NCBI GenBank assembly: GCA_965657545.1
Contig: CBFHOG010000018.1
Span: 1-26,084 of the forward strand
DNA from: UBA7446 sp965657545
GTDB taxonomy: Bacteria; Bacteroidota; Bacteroidia; Flavobacteriales; Flavobacteriaceae
DNA length: 26,084 nt
Direction of reading: 5' to 3'
Below are positions 8,260-15,953 of this stretch, one piece after another (positions within the stretch are counted from its first letter, which is position 1; each line of letters begins with the position of its first letter). The position numbers and the translations under genes were made by a program. A model generated the notes under the pieces. It saw only the letters and a program-made list of their open reading frames with translations. It ran no database searches and had not been told where the DNA came from.

Positions 8260-8377
8260 GTTCTCGATACAATTTTCTGTCGAAAACCACCTGTCTGCCC
8301 TGCCCGTTCCGTTCAGGCGGGCGACAGGCAGGCTCGAACTGACAGGGTTCTCGATACAATTTTTTTGGGAAAAACCA
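8260..8377. repeat. Two-copy interspersed repeat, first copy interrupted by a GC-rich hairpin
   Basis: GTTCTCGATACAATTTT occurs exactly at 8260-8276 and 8347-8363. Both copies continue with a related block (GAAAACCAC and GAAAAACCAC) and an end resembling CTCGAACTGACA (8333-8344; TCAAACTGACA at 8379-8389 in the second copy). The copies align if about 43 bases (8291-8333) are treated as an insert in the first. Intergenic elements of this sort are common in flavobacterial genomes; whether these belong to a named family cannot be told here. Confidence 0.65.
8290..8328. repeat. GC-rich imperfect hairpin nested in the repeat
   Basis: CCTGTC-T-GCCC-T-GCC, an 11-base loop (8305-8315), then GGC-GGGC-GACAGG gives a 13-bp stem with two single-T bulges on one arm. 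It is strikingly GC-rich compared with its AT-rich surroundings and sits exactly where the two repeat copies differ in length. That fits a small palindromic element inserted into the larger one. There is no U-tract directly after it, so it is not a simple terminator. Confidence 0.6.
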
Positions 8378-8408
8378 CTCAAACTGACATTATATGGGTA
8401 TCCACTAA

Positions 8409-8438
8409 AAAACCCCCTCGCCAAAGCGAAAGGGTTTT
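8409..8438 (-). terminator. Rho-independent terminator of the secreted repeat-domain protein gene
   Basis: The stem AAAACCC/GGGTTTT with inner TCGC/GCGA, a 2x2 internal mismatch and a CAAA loop lies about 78 bp beyond the stop of the gene ending at 8516. On the minus strand it is followed by a T-run. Confidence 0.6.
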
Positions 8439-8515
8439 CTTGGTTAAATCGTCCGAAGGACTACTTCGGATCATAAAAATCTCGCCATGAAAACGAGAAA
8501 CAAATAGCGGTTAAG

Positions 8516-10078
8516 CTACTTTACCATTTTTGCCGTGGTACTTTTTCCATTAGACTCCAAAGACAACAAATACACGCCTTTGCTAAGGTGTGTGGTATCT
8601 AAGGTAAAACGCGCTTTGTTGGGCGTATCTCGTAATATTTCTTGCCCCGTAATGTTATATACACGTACTTGGCTTACTTCATGTGCCGCCTCAATTTCAA
8701 TGTGATTGGCAAAAGGATTGGGGTAGATGGAAATACCGTTGTCTGTTTCCCCTATGCTTAGCGTGGTGTTTTTATGTACATATAAGTTATCATACCACAC
8801 CTTGTTGTTTAGGTTTGATGTAATTCCAAACTCCTTAAAACCAGTGAAAGTTGTTAAGTCTACTGTTACATCAACGGAAAGCCACTTTCCAGCTACAAGT
8901 GCAGGAGAAGAGGCAGCGTTTAGATTTATTTCCAAAGCAGCGCCTCCGAGTTGTTGTACAAACTTTAAGTTAAACACAGAAGAAGTCAGGTCTGTTCCAT
9001 CCTCGATATATATATCAACATGTAAATTTGTAAATTTGCTAGCATCAACACCAGCATTTAACACAATTCCTTGACAAGTATTTCCTGCGTAAGCCATTGT
9101 GGCATTTCCTGCAACCGTAATTTCTTTAACTGAATTTGCACTACACCAACCAGCATCAAAATTACTAGCAACATCCGTATAAGCATCACTGTATAACGAA
9201 ATAACATCAGCCGCGGCTCTAGCTGGGGGTGTAGGTGCTGCTTTACTGGGTAAGTTATCTGTATAAGAAACCTTATATGTTTTCTTTGTTGTTCCATCAA
9301 TGGCAGTAACTACTACTGTAGCATTGCCAGGAATAGCTGTTGCTTGTGTAATTGTTGTGGTTGCTCCACCCGCTGCTTGTGTGGCTTTTGCAGACGTAAT
9401 TTGCGGAACAGTAGTAGTCCCGTCTGGAAGCTCGTACGTATAAGTTGTTGTGGCTCCTGAAAACCCGGTGACTGTTTTGTTATCAACTTGTAAATCACTA
9501 AGGGTTGCATCCGTATTTGTGCTTAATGGTTTTTTCCAAAAGTATATATTATCCAAATATACATCCACAGGAACGGCACTACCAGCTCCATTAGCCGCAA
9601 CTTTTAACTGATGAACACTATCCCAAGTCATTCCAGTAAAACTTGATTTAGGAATATCAACGCTAATCCATGTACCTGAAGTGTATGTTATGGATACAAG
9701 TGTTTCTCCAGCCCCAGAACCATTATTAATAGGACTGATTTGAATATCGGTATTTGCAGGATCTGCAGCTGTCCATAAGTCTACATGGAGATACTCCATC
9801 GTAGCTGCATTTTGTGTTGTTAGTTCTGTCCCTTGATAATTGAAATTTGTGTAAGCCAAAACGTGGTTTGTCCCGCCACCTGTAGGATCATAAGTTGTGT
9901 TTACAGCTCCAGATTGACCCCAACCAGGATTATAGTTTGTGGCAACGTCTGTGTATGCATCACTGTAAACAGAAATTATATCTGCTGATGCTTTAGTTGG
10001 TGTTGGTGCATCGGTTGTAGGTTGCCCAACAGCAAACGAAGCGCAAAGCGCCAATAAAAAAGTAAAAATATATTTCAT
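8516..10078 (-). CDS. T9SS-secreted protein with duplicated carbohydrate-binding-like module
   Basis: This 520-residue secreted protein has a signal peptide to about G18-Q19. Module A (about 24-182) starts APTPTKASADIISVYSDAYT and contains EYLHVDLWT and VDVYLDNIYFWK. A cadherin-like beta-sandwich follows (about 183-273; TDATLSDLQVD to YKVSYT). Module B (281-436) repeats the first (APTPPARAAADVISLYSDAY, LHVDIYIED, VWYDNLYVHK). Last comes a type-A T9SS sorting domain (447-520; ISIYPNPFANHIEIE to KGVYLLSLES). The modules resemble beta-sandwich domains attached to flavobacterial glycan-degrading enzymes, but no catalytic domain is present, so a glycan-binding role at the cell surface is inference. 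The second module has two cysteines (C312, C335) absent from the first. It is preceded by a long AT-rich 5' region after a terminator and has no SusC/D neighbour. Confidence 0.85.
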   Translation of the reverse strand: MKYIFTFLLALCASFAVGQPTTDAPTPTKASADIISVYSDAYTDVATNYNPGWGQSGAVNTTYDPTGGGTNHVLAYTNFNYQGTELTTQNAATMEYLHVDLWTAADPANTDIQISPINNGSGAGETLVSITYTSGTWISVDIPKSSFTGMTWDSVHQLKVAANGAGSAVPVDVYLDNIYFWKKPLSTNTDATLSDLQVDNKTVTGFSGATTTYTYELPDGTTTVPQITSAKATQAAGGATTTITQATAIPGNATVVVTAIDGTTKKTYKVSYTDNLPSKAAPTPPARAAADVISLYSDAYTDVASNFDAGWCSANSVKEITVAGNATMAYAGNTCQGIVLNAGVDASKFTNLHVDIYIEDGTDLTSSVFNLKFVQQLGGAALEINLNAASSPALVAGKWLSVDVTVDLTTFTGFKEFGITSNLNNKVWYDNLYVHKNTTLSIGETDNGISIYPNPFANHIEIEAAHEVSQVRVYNITGQEILRDTPNKARFTLDTTHLSKGVYLLSLESNGKSTTAKMVK

Positions 10079-10284
10079 GATAAATAGGGTTTAAAATTAT
10101 TATATCAGCAATGTAGGCACTTTCACATTATGATATTATAATTAAAAACCATACATCATCTATACATTTTCAATAAAAACCCTATAAAATTATTTAAATA
10201 ATAACAATTCAATAAATAAGCTAATTTATTTAAATTACCCATAATTTTTGAAAAGGGCCGTTTGGCTTTGGTTTTGGGTATAAA

Positions 10285-10310
10285 AAAACCCCGCCATTTG
10301 GCGGGGTTTT
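10285..10310 (-). terminator. Strong hairpin terminator between the two T9SS-protein genes
   Basis: AAAACCCCGCC, loop ATTT and GGCGGGGTTTT form a perfect 11-bp stem. On the minus strand it is followed by a T-rich run, 27 bp after the stop of the upstream gene (10338). The two secreted-protein genes should therefore be separate transcripts. The remaining 10079-10284 is very AT-rich, and I find no consensus promoter for the downstream gene in it. Confidence 0.85.
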
Positions 10311-10337
10311 AAATAGTTAGTAAACGTGGTTGTGTAC

Positions 10338-11795
10338 TTACTTCACTAACTTGGTAGTCATTTCTTGGTCACCAGCTTTTAGTGAAACAAGGTAAAGACC
10401 TTTGTTTAGGTTTGTTACATCTAAACTAAATGCAGAAGCATTAGGCGTAGCACGCATTACTTCGCGTCCTGTAAGGTCAAAAATACTTACTTGGTCAACT
10501 GAAACACCAGCACTTACGTTAAGCGTGTTTTGAACGGGGTTAGGGTATGCTACAAATGTTGAATCTGACAAGTCAACAAAGCCGAGTGTATCACCATTAG
10601 AGTCAAAAAGCTCCACTTTTACATTGTCGACAAGGAGAATACCCCCACCACCAATGACAGCACCAGCACTAATCTGAAAATTAATTCTTAAAATTCCCGT
10701 ACCTCCAGTTAGACCGGTAGCTTCAACTTCAAATGAAGTATAGGTTGAATTATTTAATGTAGTAGAGCCTACTCCTTTATCAGGGGCTTCCAGGTTGTTG
10801 GTTGTCTTAGTGCCCCCACCTTTAGTTTCAAAGTGATTAAAAACAGCCGCTGCTGACAAACTTCCGTCAATTTTCATATCAAAAGTAAGTTTAGCACTTG
10901 CGGCAGAACCATAGTCAAAGCTACCGTTTGAATATTGTACTTGGTACGCTTTTCCAACTGTGTCAACATCGTTAGCTCCGCCAAACCGTAGTGCTCCGCC
11001 AGTGTTACCGCCAGTGGTAACGTGTTCAACAGTTGCTGATGTATGAGTTCCATCACCTACGCCTGGGAAATCGGTTACGTCAGCAGCATTTTCAAAATCC
11101 CACTCAGCAGTGTCAGGGCCAGTGCCGCTATCACCACCTCCAGAGTTATTATCACCACTACCAAAGTTTGTTGGTGTTATTATAACGCTACCAAGAGCAG
11201 TTTCCTCTGCAGGGTTTGCATTCATACCGCTTACAGTAAATCCATATTGGACAATGTGAGATGAATTAATATCATTTGCAGAAACAGCAAAATTAGTTCC
11301 AGTTGCACCTAAAGTAACGGATTGATTAATGATAGTAGCATAACCAGCACTAGGATCAAGCGTTTTAATAAAGGCTACTACAGTATACCCAGCGTCAATG
11401 GTATTAGACGCTACAGAGCCAGCAAAAGATAAAGCTCCATCAGTAAAATCACCTGCAGCGATTTCTACTTTACTTGTACCTTCCATAAATTTATTACCAT
11501 TAGCACCATCTGCCCAGTAAGAGTCAGTACCGTCACCATAAAGATTAAAGTTAGGTTGTAAGGTTATAGCGCCATCCGAATAGGTCGTATCACCTGAAGC
11601 AGTAACTGTGGTTTTAAGATCTGCAAGCCCCCAGTTATCTCCACCCATATTATTATCGCCTTTTACTCCATTAGTATGGTTAAACCAAGCCATGTACCCA
11701 GACCAATTAGCAGCTGGGTCGGCGGTTACATGAGTTTGAGCATACGAAAAGGAAGTAATAAGAAGTATTACTATTAATGTATATAATTGTTTCAT
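10338..11795 (-). CDS. T9SS-secreted two-domain protein, probable glycan-binding
   Basis: The start is the ATG at 11795 (485 residues, MKQLYTLIVILLITSFSYAQ); the longer frame begins with a TTG inside the promoter. After the signal peptide, residues about 21-208 form a glycine/asparagine-rich beta domain (NWSGYMAWFNHTNG, GDNWGLADLK, DGTDSYWADGANGNKFMEG). A low-complexity linker (about 211-227, NNSGGGDSG) leads to a second domain (232-396) starting WDFENAADVTDF with a jelly-roll look and ending LLVDNVKVELF, as in CBM4/22-like folds. The end (414-485) is a type-A T9SS sorting domain (FVAYPNPVQNTLNVSA to KGLYLVSLKAG). No catalytic motif is visible. It is likely a cell-surface or released structural/binding protein paired in function with the next secreted protein, though the genes are separated by a strong terminator. 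Confidence 0.82.
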   Translation of the reverse strand: MKQLYTLIVILLITSFSYAQTHVTADPAANWSGYMAWFNHTNGVKGDNNMGGDNWGLADLKTTVTASGDTTYSDGAITLQPNFNLYGDGTDSYWADGANGNKFMEGTSKVEIAAGDFTDGALSFAGSVASNTIDAGYTVVAFIKTLDPSAGYATIINQSVTLGATGTNFAVSANDINSSHIVQYGFTVSGMNANPAEETALGSVIITPTNFGSGDNNSGGGDSGTGPDTAEWDFENAADVTDFPGVGDGTHTSATVEHVTTGGNTGGALRFGGANDVDTVGKAYQVQYSNGSFDYGSAASAKLTFDMKIDGSLSAAAVFNHFETKGGGTKTTNNLEAPDKGVGSTTLNNSTYTSFEVEATGLTGGTGILRINFQISAGAVIGGGGILLVDNVKVELFDSNGDTLGFVDLSDSTFVAYPNPVQNTLNVSAGVSVDQVSIFDLTGREVMRATPNASAFSLDVTNLNKGLYLVSLKAGDQEMTTKLVK

Positions 11796-11810
11796 AAATT
11801 TAAATTTATT

Positions 11811-11840
11811 CAAATATATACTTGTAATTTATCAAATCAA
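11811..11840 (-). promoter_or_regulatory. Promoter of the two-domain T9SS protein gene
   Basis: On the minus strand TTG (11840-11838), a 19-base spacer and TATATTTG (11818-11811) fit the Bacteroidota consensus. The ATG at 11795 lies 15 bases past the -7 box. This favours that ATG over the upstream TTG at 11813, which falls within the -7 box. Confidence 0.6.
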
Positions 11841-11992
11841 GAAATTATATCTCTACATAATATCTACATGGTAATAAAGCGCTATTGGTATTACTAATCT
11901 GATATCCAATCATTACTGGGGGTAACTGCATGAAAACGTAGAGCCTTCATAAAACAAAATAATCGCTAATTGTATAGGGTTTTGTTTGCTGC

Positions 11993-12286
11993 TTAAATAA
12001 AATCGTTAACCAAAGCACTTATTTCTTTAGCAAGCGCAATGTCAAGGTCAGTGACGGCATTGTGATCGTGTGTGAGCAAACGGACTTTAACCGTATTGTA
12101 GCTGTTCTGCCAATCGGGGTGATGATGTAAACGCTCTGCCACTTCTGCGACCTGTGTCATAAAAGCAAAAGCGGTTTTAAAGTCAGAAAAAATAAAAGTA
12201 GCCTCGAGGGCATCGGACTGCCATTTCCAATCTGAACCGACACTTCCTAGTGCATCAGAAAAGTTTTCAGCGGTGTAGTGTGACAT
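11993..12286 (-). CDS. phhB: Pterin-4a-carbinolamine dehydratase
   Basis: This 97-residue protein dehydrates 4a-hydroxytetrahydrobiopterin, recycling the pterin cofactor of aromatic amino-acid hydroxylases. The family signature is intact: ERLHHHPDWQNSYN (H55, H56, P57, W59) followed by LLTHDHNAVTDLD (H73, D82) and AKEISAL. The length is typical of bacterial members. Its ATG overlaps the TAA of the zinc-ribbon gene (TAATG), so the two are translationally coupled. No phenylalanine hydroxylase gene lies in the window, so the pathway context is not visible here. Confidence 0.93.
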   Translation of the reverse strand: MSHYTAENFSDALGSVGSDWKWQSDALEATFIFSDFKTAFAFMTQVAEVAERLHHHPDWQNSYNTVKVRLLTHDHNAVTDLDIALAKEISALVNDFI

Positions 12287-12477
12287 TACATTTCACAGCT
12301 CATATCCGCGCCACAGCATTGCGGTGATTTGATTTTACCCTCGCAAGAAGGACATTGTGAAATTTGTACTTCAGTGCCATCTTCTAAGGATAAAAATCCA
12401 TTTTCTAAAGGCACATCACATTTTCCACAAGTGGCTTTTACGGCCATGCCGCATTGGTTGCATTCGTATGTAATCAT
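12286..12477 (-). CDS. Small nine-cysteine zinc-ribbon protein
   Basis: This 63-residue protein has cysteines at 6, 9, 17, 20, 42, 45, 54, 55 and 61: three CxxC pairs (CNQC, CGKC, CPSC) and a terminal QCCGADMSCEM. The first two pairs, or pairs one and three, can form a zinc ribbon; the CC...C tail leaves extra ligands for metal or redox chemistry. Between the pairs lies a short acidic strand segment (FLSLEDGTEVQIS). I do not recognise a characterised homologue. It overlaps the dehydratase start (TAATG), starts 39 bp after the ArnT-like gene, and has a 15-bp palindrome immediately upstream. It could be a metal chaperone or a metal-dependent partner of pterin metabolism, which is inference only. 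Confidence 0.75.
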   Translation of the reverse strand: MITYECNQCGMAVKATCGKCDVPLENGFLSLEDGTEVQISQCPSCEGKIKSPQCCGADMSCEM

Positions 12478-12488
12478 AATATTTTTGT

Positions 12489-12503
12489 TATGCTATTAGC
12501 ATA
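12489..12503. promoter_or_regulatory. Perfect palindrome upstream of the zinc-ribbon gene
   Basis: TATGCTA-T-TAGCATA is a perfect 7-bp inverted repeat with a one-base spacer, centred 19 bases before the ATG at 12477. A -7-like TATCTTTA (12511-12504) directly abuts it. The position fits an operator over the transcription start, but a single short palindrome in AT-rich DNA is weak evidence. Confidence 0.35.
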
Positions 12504-12516
12504 TAAAGATACAATT

Positions 12517-14079
12517 TTACTCTTCAATACGATATAAAACAGTCGTATGGTTTTCGAAAAGTGCCTTTTGGCTTGTCACTTTTTGTATGTTTTCAAATTC
12601 ATCTAAATCTTGTCCTTCGGGATGATTGGTTAAAAGATAAAAACCTTGCAAGATAGCGGTATCGTTCAGGTTGTCTATGACGTCGAAAGTCTGCTGAAAA
12701 GCAAACGGAAAGGCAGCGTCCATGCGTTTATAGACAACCACTTTTCCATTTTTTGGTAAGGCCTTATCAACTACGGTTGTGGGTAAGGCATTTGTAAGTT
12801 GGGGATAGATAAATCCGTGTAAAACAAAGAGTAATATACCCCACGAAAATGCAATGGTAAGTAAAAAAGCAGCAATTTTTTTTCGCATATAAAGCAACAA
12901 GCCAAACAATGAGCCAACTGCCGTCGGTACCAATCCAAAGGACAAGTACTGATAGGGCTGTAGGGCCTTTTCTATCCCTAAGCCGATAAACGCCGCTACG
13001 GGCAATGCGACGCCAATAAGTGCAAGCAATATCATGCTAACCCAACTCCATTTGGTAAAACCGACAGCCATTTTTTTGGTAAAAAACGACCCTAAAAGCA
13101 GTGCCAAAAATGCATAACAAGGCATGGTGTAATTAGGCAATTTGGTGGACGAAATGCTAAAAAATAAGATGAATACCGCTGCTACGCAGGCTGCAAAAAC
13201 CAACGCGCTATTTGTGCGTTCTCGCCATGCATGACGAAACGCTTGTGGAATAAAAAAGGAAAAAGGCAATAGGCCTAGAAGTACAAATCCCCAAGTAACC
13301 AAAAAGCTACCGCCATGCCCTTCCATCGGCGCAGAGAACCGACTGATATTGTGGTCAAAAAAGAAGCCTTGCGTCCATAGCCCATCGGTTTTGAGATGTA
13401 CCTGCCAAAACCATGGCACTACCATAAATGCTATGCCCAAAAGCCCCAATACAGGATAGTAACGGAACGTATTTTTCAACTCTTTCTGTAACACCAAAAA
13501 CAAGCCAACCGAAAGCCCGGGTAAAGCAATAGCAACAGGCCCTTTGCTAAGGGCTCCCAATGCCAAAAAGAAATAAAACAACACCAAATACAGGTGCTTT
13601 TTGGTTGCATAAAAATGATAAAAGCTAAATAGACCAAGAGTTACAAAAGCAATCAAATAGGGGTCTGGGACAGCGAGGTGAAACTCTTGCATAAAGAAAA
13701 AGGCCCCCACCAAAATGACCATAGTCGTTTGTGCCACAGCCTTTCCTAAGTGTTTGCGCGCGAATCCAAACGTTGCCAACAGTGTTATAAAGCCCATTAC
13801 CGCCGAAAAAAACCGTGCGCCCAAAACGGTAGTGCCAAACAATTTGAATCCCAACAGCATAAAATAATAGTGTAGGGGCGGTTTGTCTGTGCGGAGTTCG
13901 CCATTAAATTTAGGCACCCAATAATCCTCACTTGCCCACATTTCTCTCGCAGCTTCTGCATTTTTAGCCTCATCCAAAATACTAATAGGATAGGCGTTTA
14001 TAAAGGTAAAACTGACTAATGCTGCCACAAATACGGCAAAAATCCAGGCTTTTTGGTTGTTTTCTAAAGAGAATTTCAT
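12517..14079 (-). CDS. ArnT-like (GT83/PMT_2) lipid-linked sugar transferase
   Basis: This 520-residue polytopic membrane protein uses the ATG at 14079; the in-frame TTG one codon earlier is less likely. It has about a dozen hydrophobic segments. The first periplasmic loop carries the catalytic acid motif ILDEAKNAEAAREMW (D37, E38), followed by ELRTDKPPLHYY, the KPP segment that defines the ArnT/PMT_2 superfamily. A soluble C-terminal part begins around residue 430. Such enzymes move a sugar from a polyprenyl phosphate to lipid A or another acceptor on the periplasmic face. The divergent GT2 synthase 43 bp away is the natural supplier of the donor. Acceptor and sugar are unknown. Confidence 0.9.
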   Translation of the reverse strand: MKFSLENNQKAWIFAVFVAALVSFTFINAYPISILDEAKNAEAAREMWASEDYWVPKFNGELRTDKPPLHYYFMLLGFKLFGTTVLGARFFSAVMGFITLLATFGFARKHLGKAVAQTTMVILVGAFFFMQEFHLAVPDPYLIAFVTLGLFSFYHFYATKKHLYLVLFYFFLALGALSKGPVAIALPGLSVGLFLVLQKELKNTFRYYPVLGLLGIAFMVVPWFWQVHLKTDGLWTQGFFFDHNISRFSAPMEGHGGSFLVTWGFVLLGLLPFSFFIPQAFRHAWRERTNSALVFAACVAAVFILFFSISSTKLPNYTMPCYAFLALLLGSFFTKKMAVGFTKWSWVSMILLALIGVALPVAAFIGLGIEKALQPYQYLSFGLVPTAVGSLFGLLLYMRKKIAAFLLTIAFSWGILLFVLHGFIYPQLTNALPTTVVDKALPKNGKVVVYKRMDAAFPFAFQQTFDVIDNLNDTAILQGFYLLTNHPEGQDLDEFENIQKVTSQKALFENHTTVLYRIEE

Positions 14080-14098
14080 CAACTCATTGGGTTCTTAG

Positions 14099-14106
14099 TA
14101 CCTTTG
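14099..14106 (+). promoter_or_regulatory. -7 promoter element of the GT2 gene
   Basis: TACCTTTG matches TAnnTTTG and ends 16 bases before the ATG at 14123. No TTG lies at a normal spacing. The 43-bp gap 14080-14122 must also hold the promoter of the divergent ArnT-like gene, for which I see no consensus match. Confidence 0.45.
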
Positions 14107-14122
14107 TAAAAATAGCGCATAA

Positions 14123-15070
14123 ATGTCGAATACAACCGCTTTGCTTTCACTTGTTGTTCCTGTCTTTAACGAGGAGGAAAATATTCCTTTGCTAACAGAT
14201 CGAATTTGTACAGCTCTCAACGGATATACGTTTGAGTTAATTTATGTTGATGATTGCTCCACAGATGCCACACGAGCAGCGATAAAAAAAGTGAACAATC
14301 CGAAAGTAGTTTTGGTAGAATTGAAAAAAAACTACGGGCAAAGCCTTGCCATGGCAGCAGGATTTGACGTGGCGCAAGGCGAGTATGTCGTTACTTTGGA
14401 TGGCGACTTGCAAAACGACCCAGACGATATTCCCGCCATGCTCACAAAATTGATTGACGAAGATTGGGATGTGGTTACTGGCGTTCGTCAAAAAAGACAA
14501 GACTCTAAACTCAAAACCATTCCCTCTAGAATTGCGAATTTGATTATTCGCAGCACGACCAAACTCAACATTCAAGATCAAGGCTGTGCCCTAAAAGTAT
14601 TCACCAAAGAAACTGCCAAAAACTTAAACTTGTACGGTGAAATGCACCGCTTTATCAACCTTGCAGCATTTTTGGATGGCGCGAGAATTTCCGAAGTTCC
14701 TGTGCGACACCACGCAAGGCAATTTGGCGTTTCCAAATACGGATTAGGCAGGACCTTTAAAGTAGTCAACGACTTACTTCTCATCTTATTTCAACGTAAA
14801 TTCTTACAAAAACCCATTTACTTTTTTGGAAATATCGGACTGGCATTGTTTGGTTCTGGATCTTTATTGGGGCTGTATTTTGTAGCACTAAAACTAATGG
14901 GCGAAGATATTTGGGGACGTCCGCTACTTATTTTGGCGGTATTGCTTATTGTAGTAGGCGTACAGTTTTTTAGTATAGGTATTTTATATGATTTGCTGAT
15001 GAAAACGTACTTTGAGTCGCAAGACAAAAAGCCGTTTCGGGTGCGTAAAGTTTCTCGCTTCGATGCGTAA
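14123..15070 (+). CDS. GT2 glycosyltransferase, polyprenyl-phosphate sugar synthase (DPM1/ArnC/GtrB-like)
   Basis: This 315-residue protein has an N-terminal GT-A catalytic domain with VVPVFNEEENIP, YVDDCSTDAT (D43, D44) and LDGDLQNDPDD (93-102, nucleotide/metal-binding aspartates). An ARQFGVSKYG segment (198-207) follows, then two transmembrane helices (about 232-256 and 266-290) and a basic tail. This is the layout of enzymes that charge undecaprenyl phosphate with a sugar such as glucose, mannose or an aminoarabinose derivative on the cytoplasmic face. Its stop overlaps the flippase-like gene, and the ArnT-like gene is divergent next door, giving a make-flip-transfer set. The sugar cannot be read from the sequence. 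Confidence 0.92.
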   Translation: MSNTTALLSLVVPVFNEEENIPLLTDRICTALNGYTFELIYVDDCSTDATRAAIKKVNNPKVVLVELKKNYGQSLAMAAGFDVAQGEYVVTLDGDLQNDPDDIPAMLTKLIDEDWDVVTGVRQKRQDSKLKTIPSRIANLIIRSTTKLNIQDQGCALKVFTKETAKNLNLYGEMHRFINLAAFLDGARISEVPVRHHARQFGVSKYGLGRTFKVVNDLLLILFQRKFLQKPIYFFGNIGLALFGSGSLLGLYFVALKLMGEDIWGRPLLILAVLLIVVGVQFFSIGILYDLLMKTYFESQDKKPFRVRKVSRFDA

Positions 15071-15953
15071 GCAACTACTTAAATGGATACAATTAGGCGT
15101 AAGTGCCCTATTTGTATTTTTATTTATCAATCAGCTCGATTTAAGCGCATTGGCAACGGTCATTTTTGATGTGCATTGGGGGTTTGTGATTTTGGCTTTG
15201 GTGTTTTTTGTATTGTCTCAATACCTGTCTTCGTGGCGTTTGTTGGGGGTTTTTAATCACTTTTCATTTGGGTTGCAACCCAGTTCAAACCACCGACTTT
15301 ACTTGTTGGGGATGTTTTATAATTTCTTCCTGCCGGGCGGTATTGGTGGCGATGCTTATAAGGCATTAAAGCTTCACAAAACATTTAACTGGTCTTGGAA
15401 AAAAACGGGTAAGGCGTTGGTGTTAGACCGGGCAATAGGTTTGGGTGCGCTATTGTGTTGCGCGCTACTCCTTGATCCAAAACGCATACTGCCCATTGAT
15501 TTTGGCTGGCGCATATTGATTTTTTTCGTCTTCATTTTTATGGGGTATTATGCAACGGAGTTTATTTTTAGGAGCAAAGCTATTTACAGGAAAACCTTGT
15601 TATGGAGTTTTGCAGTACAGTTGATGCAAATGCTAAGTGTTGCCTGTATTGTTTTGGCCTTGGGCGTTGAGGTTGCATTGATTCAACCTTTGCTGCTGGT
15701 TTTCTTGCTTTCCGCAGTAGCTTCTATCGTGTCCTTTGCCGGACTTGGGGTTAGAGAATTTTTGTTTTTACAAAGTGGCAGCTGGCTTGCCATATCTCCT
15801 GAGCTAAGCGCGGCGGTTGGTGTTTGGTTTACACTACTTACCGCAGTGGTATCTTTTTCGGGAATTTACTATATGTTTTTTGACAAACGGCTTCGCCTTA
15901 CTCGTGGTAGTACTCATGAAACCACGCCACAAAATGACGCAAACCCTTCTTAA
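15063..15953 (+). CDS. Flippase-like membrane protein (LPG synthase TM / AglD family)
   Basis: This 296-residue polytopic membrane protein starts at the ATG at 15063 (MRKQLLKWIQLG), overlapping the GT2 stop by 8 bases; an upstream frame start would lie deep in the GT2 gene. Family motifs are FFLPGGIGGDAYKALKL, ALVLDRAIGLG and SFAGLGVREFLFL. This family includes the membrane part of lysyl-phosphatidylglycerol flippases and proteins found with polyprenyl-linked sugar genes. Moving the sugar lipid made by the overlapping GT2 gene across the membrane is the natural guess, though unproven for the family. Its last 18 codons overlap the convergent epimerase gene (56 bp), and the tail they encode is hydrophilic. 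Confidence 0.85.
   Translation: MRKQLLKWIQLGVSALFVFLFINQLDLSALATVIFDVHWGFVILALVFFVLSQYLSSWRLLGVFNHFSFGLQPSSNHRLYLLGMFYNFFLPGGIGGDAYKALKLHKTFNWSWKKTGKALVLDRAIGLGALLCCALLLDPKRILPIDFGWRILIFFVFIFMGYYATEFIFRSKAIYRKTLLWSFAVQLMQMLSVACIVLALGVEVALIQPLLLVFLLSAVASIVSFAGLGVREFLFLQSGSWLAISPELSAAVGVWFTLLTAVVSFSGIYYMFFDKRLRLTRGSTHETTPQNDANPS

Larger units (their letters stand above)
8029..8515. other. Gene-free interval with repeats, promoter and terminators
   Basis: This is the longest stretch without a credible gene (487 bp). It contains the TA promoter (8050-8078), a terminator-like hairpin (8127-8147), a two-copy repeat (8260-8377), a GC-rich bulged hairpin within copy one (8290-8328) and the terminator of the adjacent secreted-protein gene (8409-8438). 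Short open frames crossing it (for example 8155-8424 on the minus strand) translate the repeat and show no protein-like features. The piece 8150-8258 holds nothing I can name. Confidence 0.7.

Noticed and set aside
8260..8389. Possible CRISPR-like array
   Set aside because: There are only two imperfect copies with unequal spacing and no cas genes, which fits an intergenic repeat element instead.
8155..8424. An 89-codon minus-strand frame over the repeats
   Set aside because: It translates the interspersed repeat and hairpin, ends in unrelated sequence, and has no supporting start signal.
11796..11813. TTG start giving six extra residues for the T9SS protein
   Set aside because: It falls within the -7 promoter box, and the ATG at 11795 begins a textbook signal peptide.
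12489..12503. The palindrome as a terminator for the ArnT-like gene
   Set aside because: It is AT-rich with a one-base spacer, so it cannot form a stable RNA hairpin loop; an operator is more likely.
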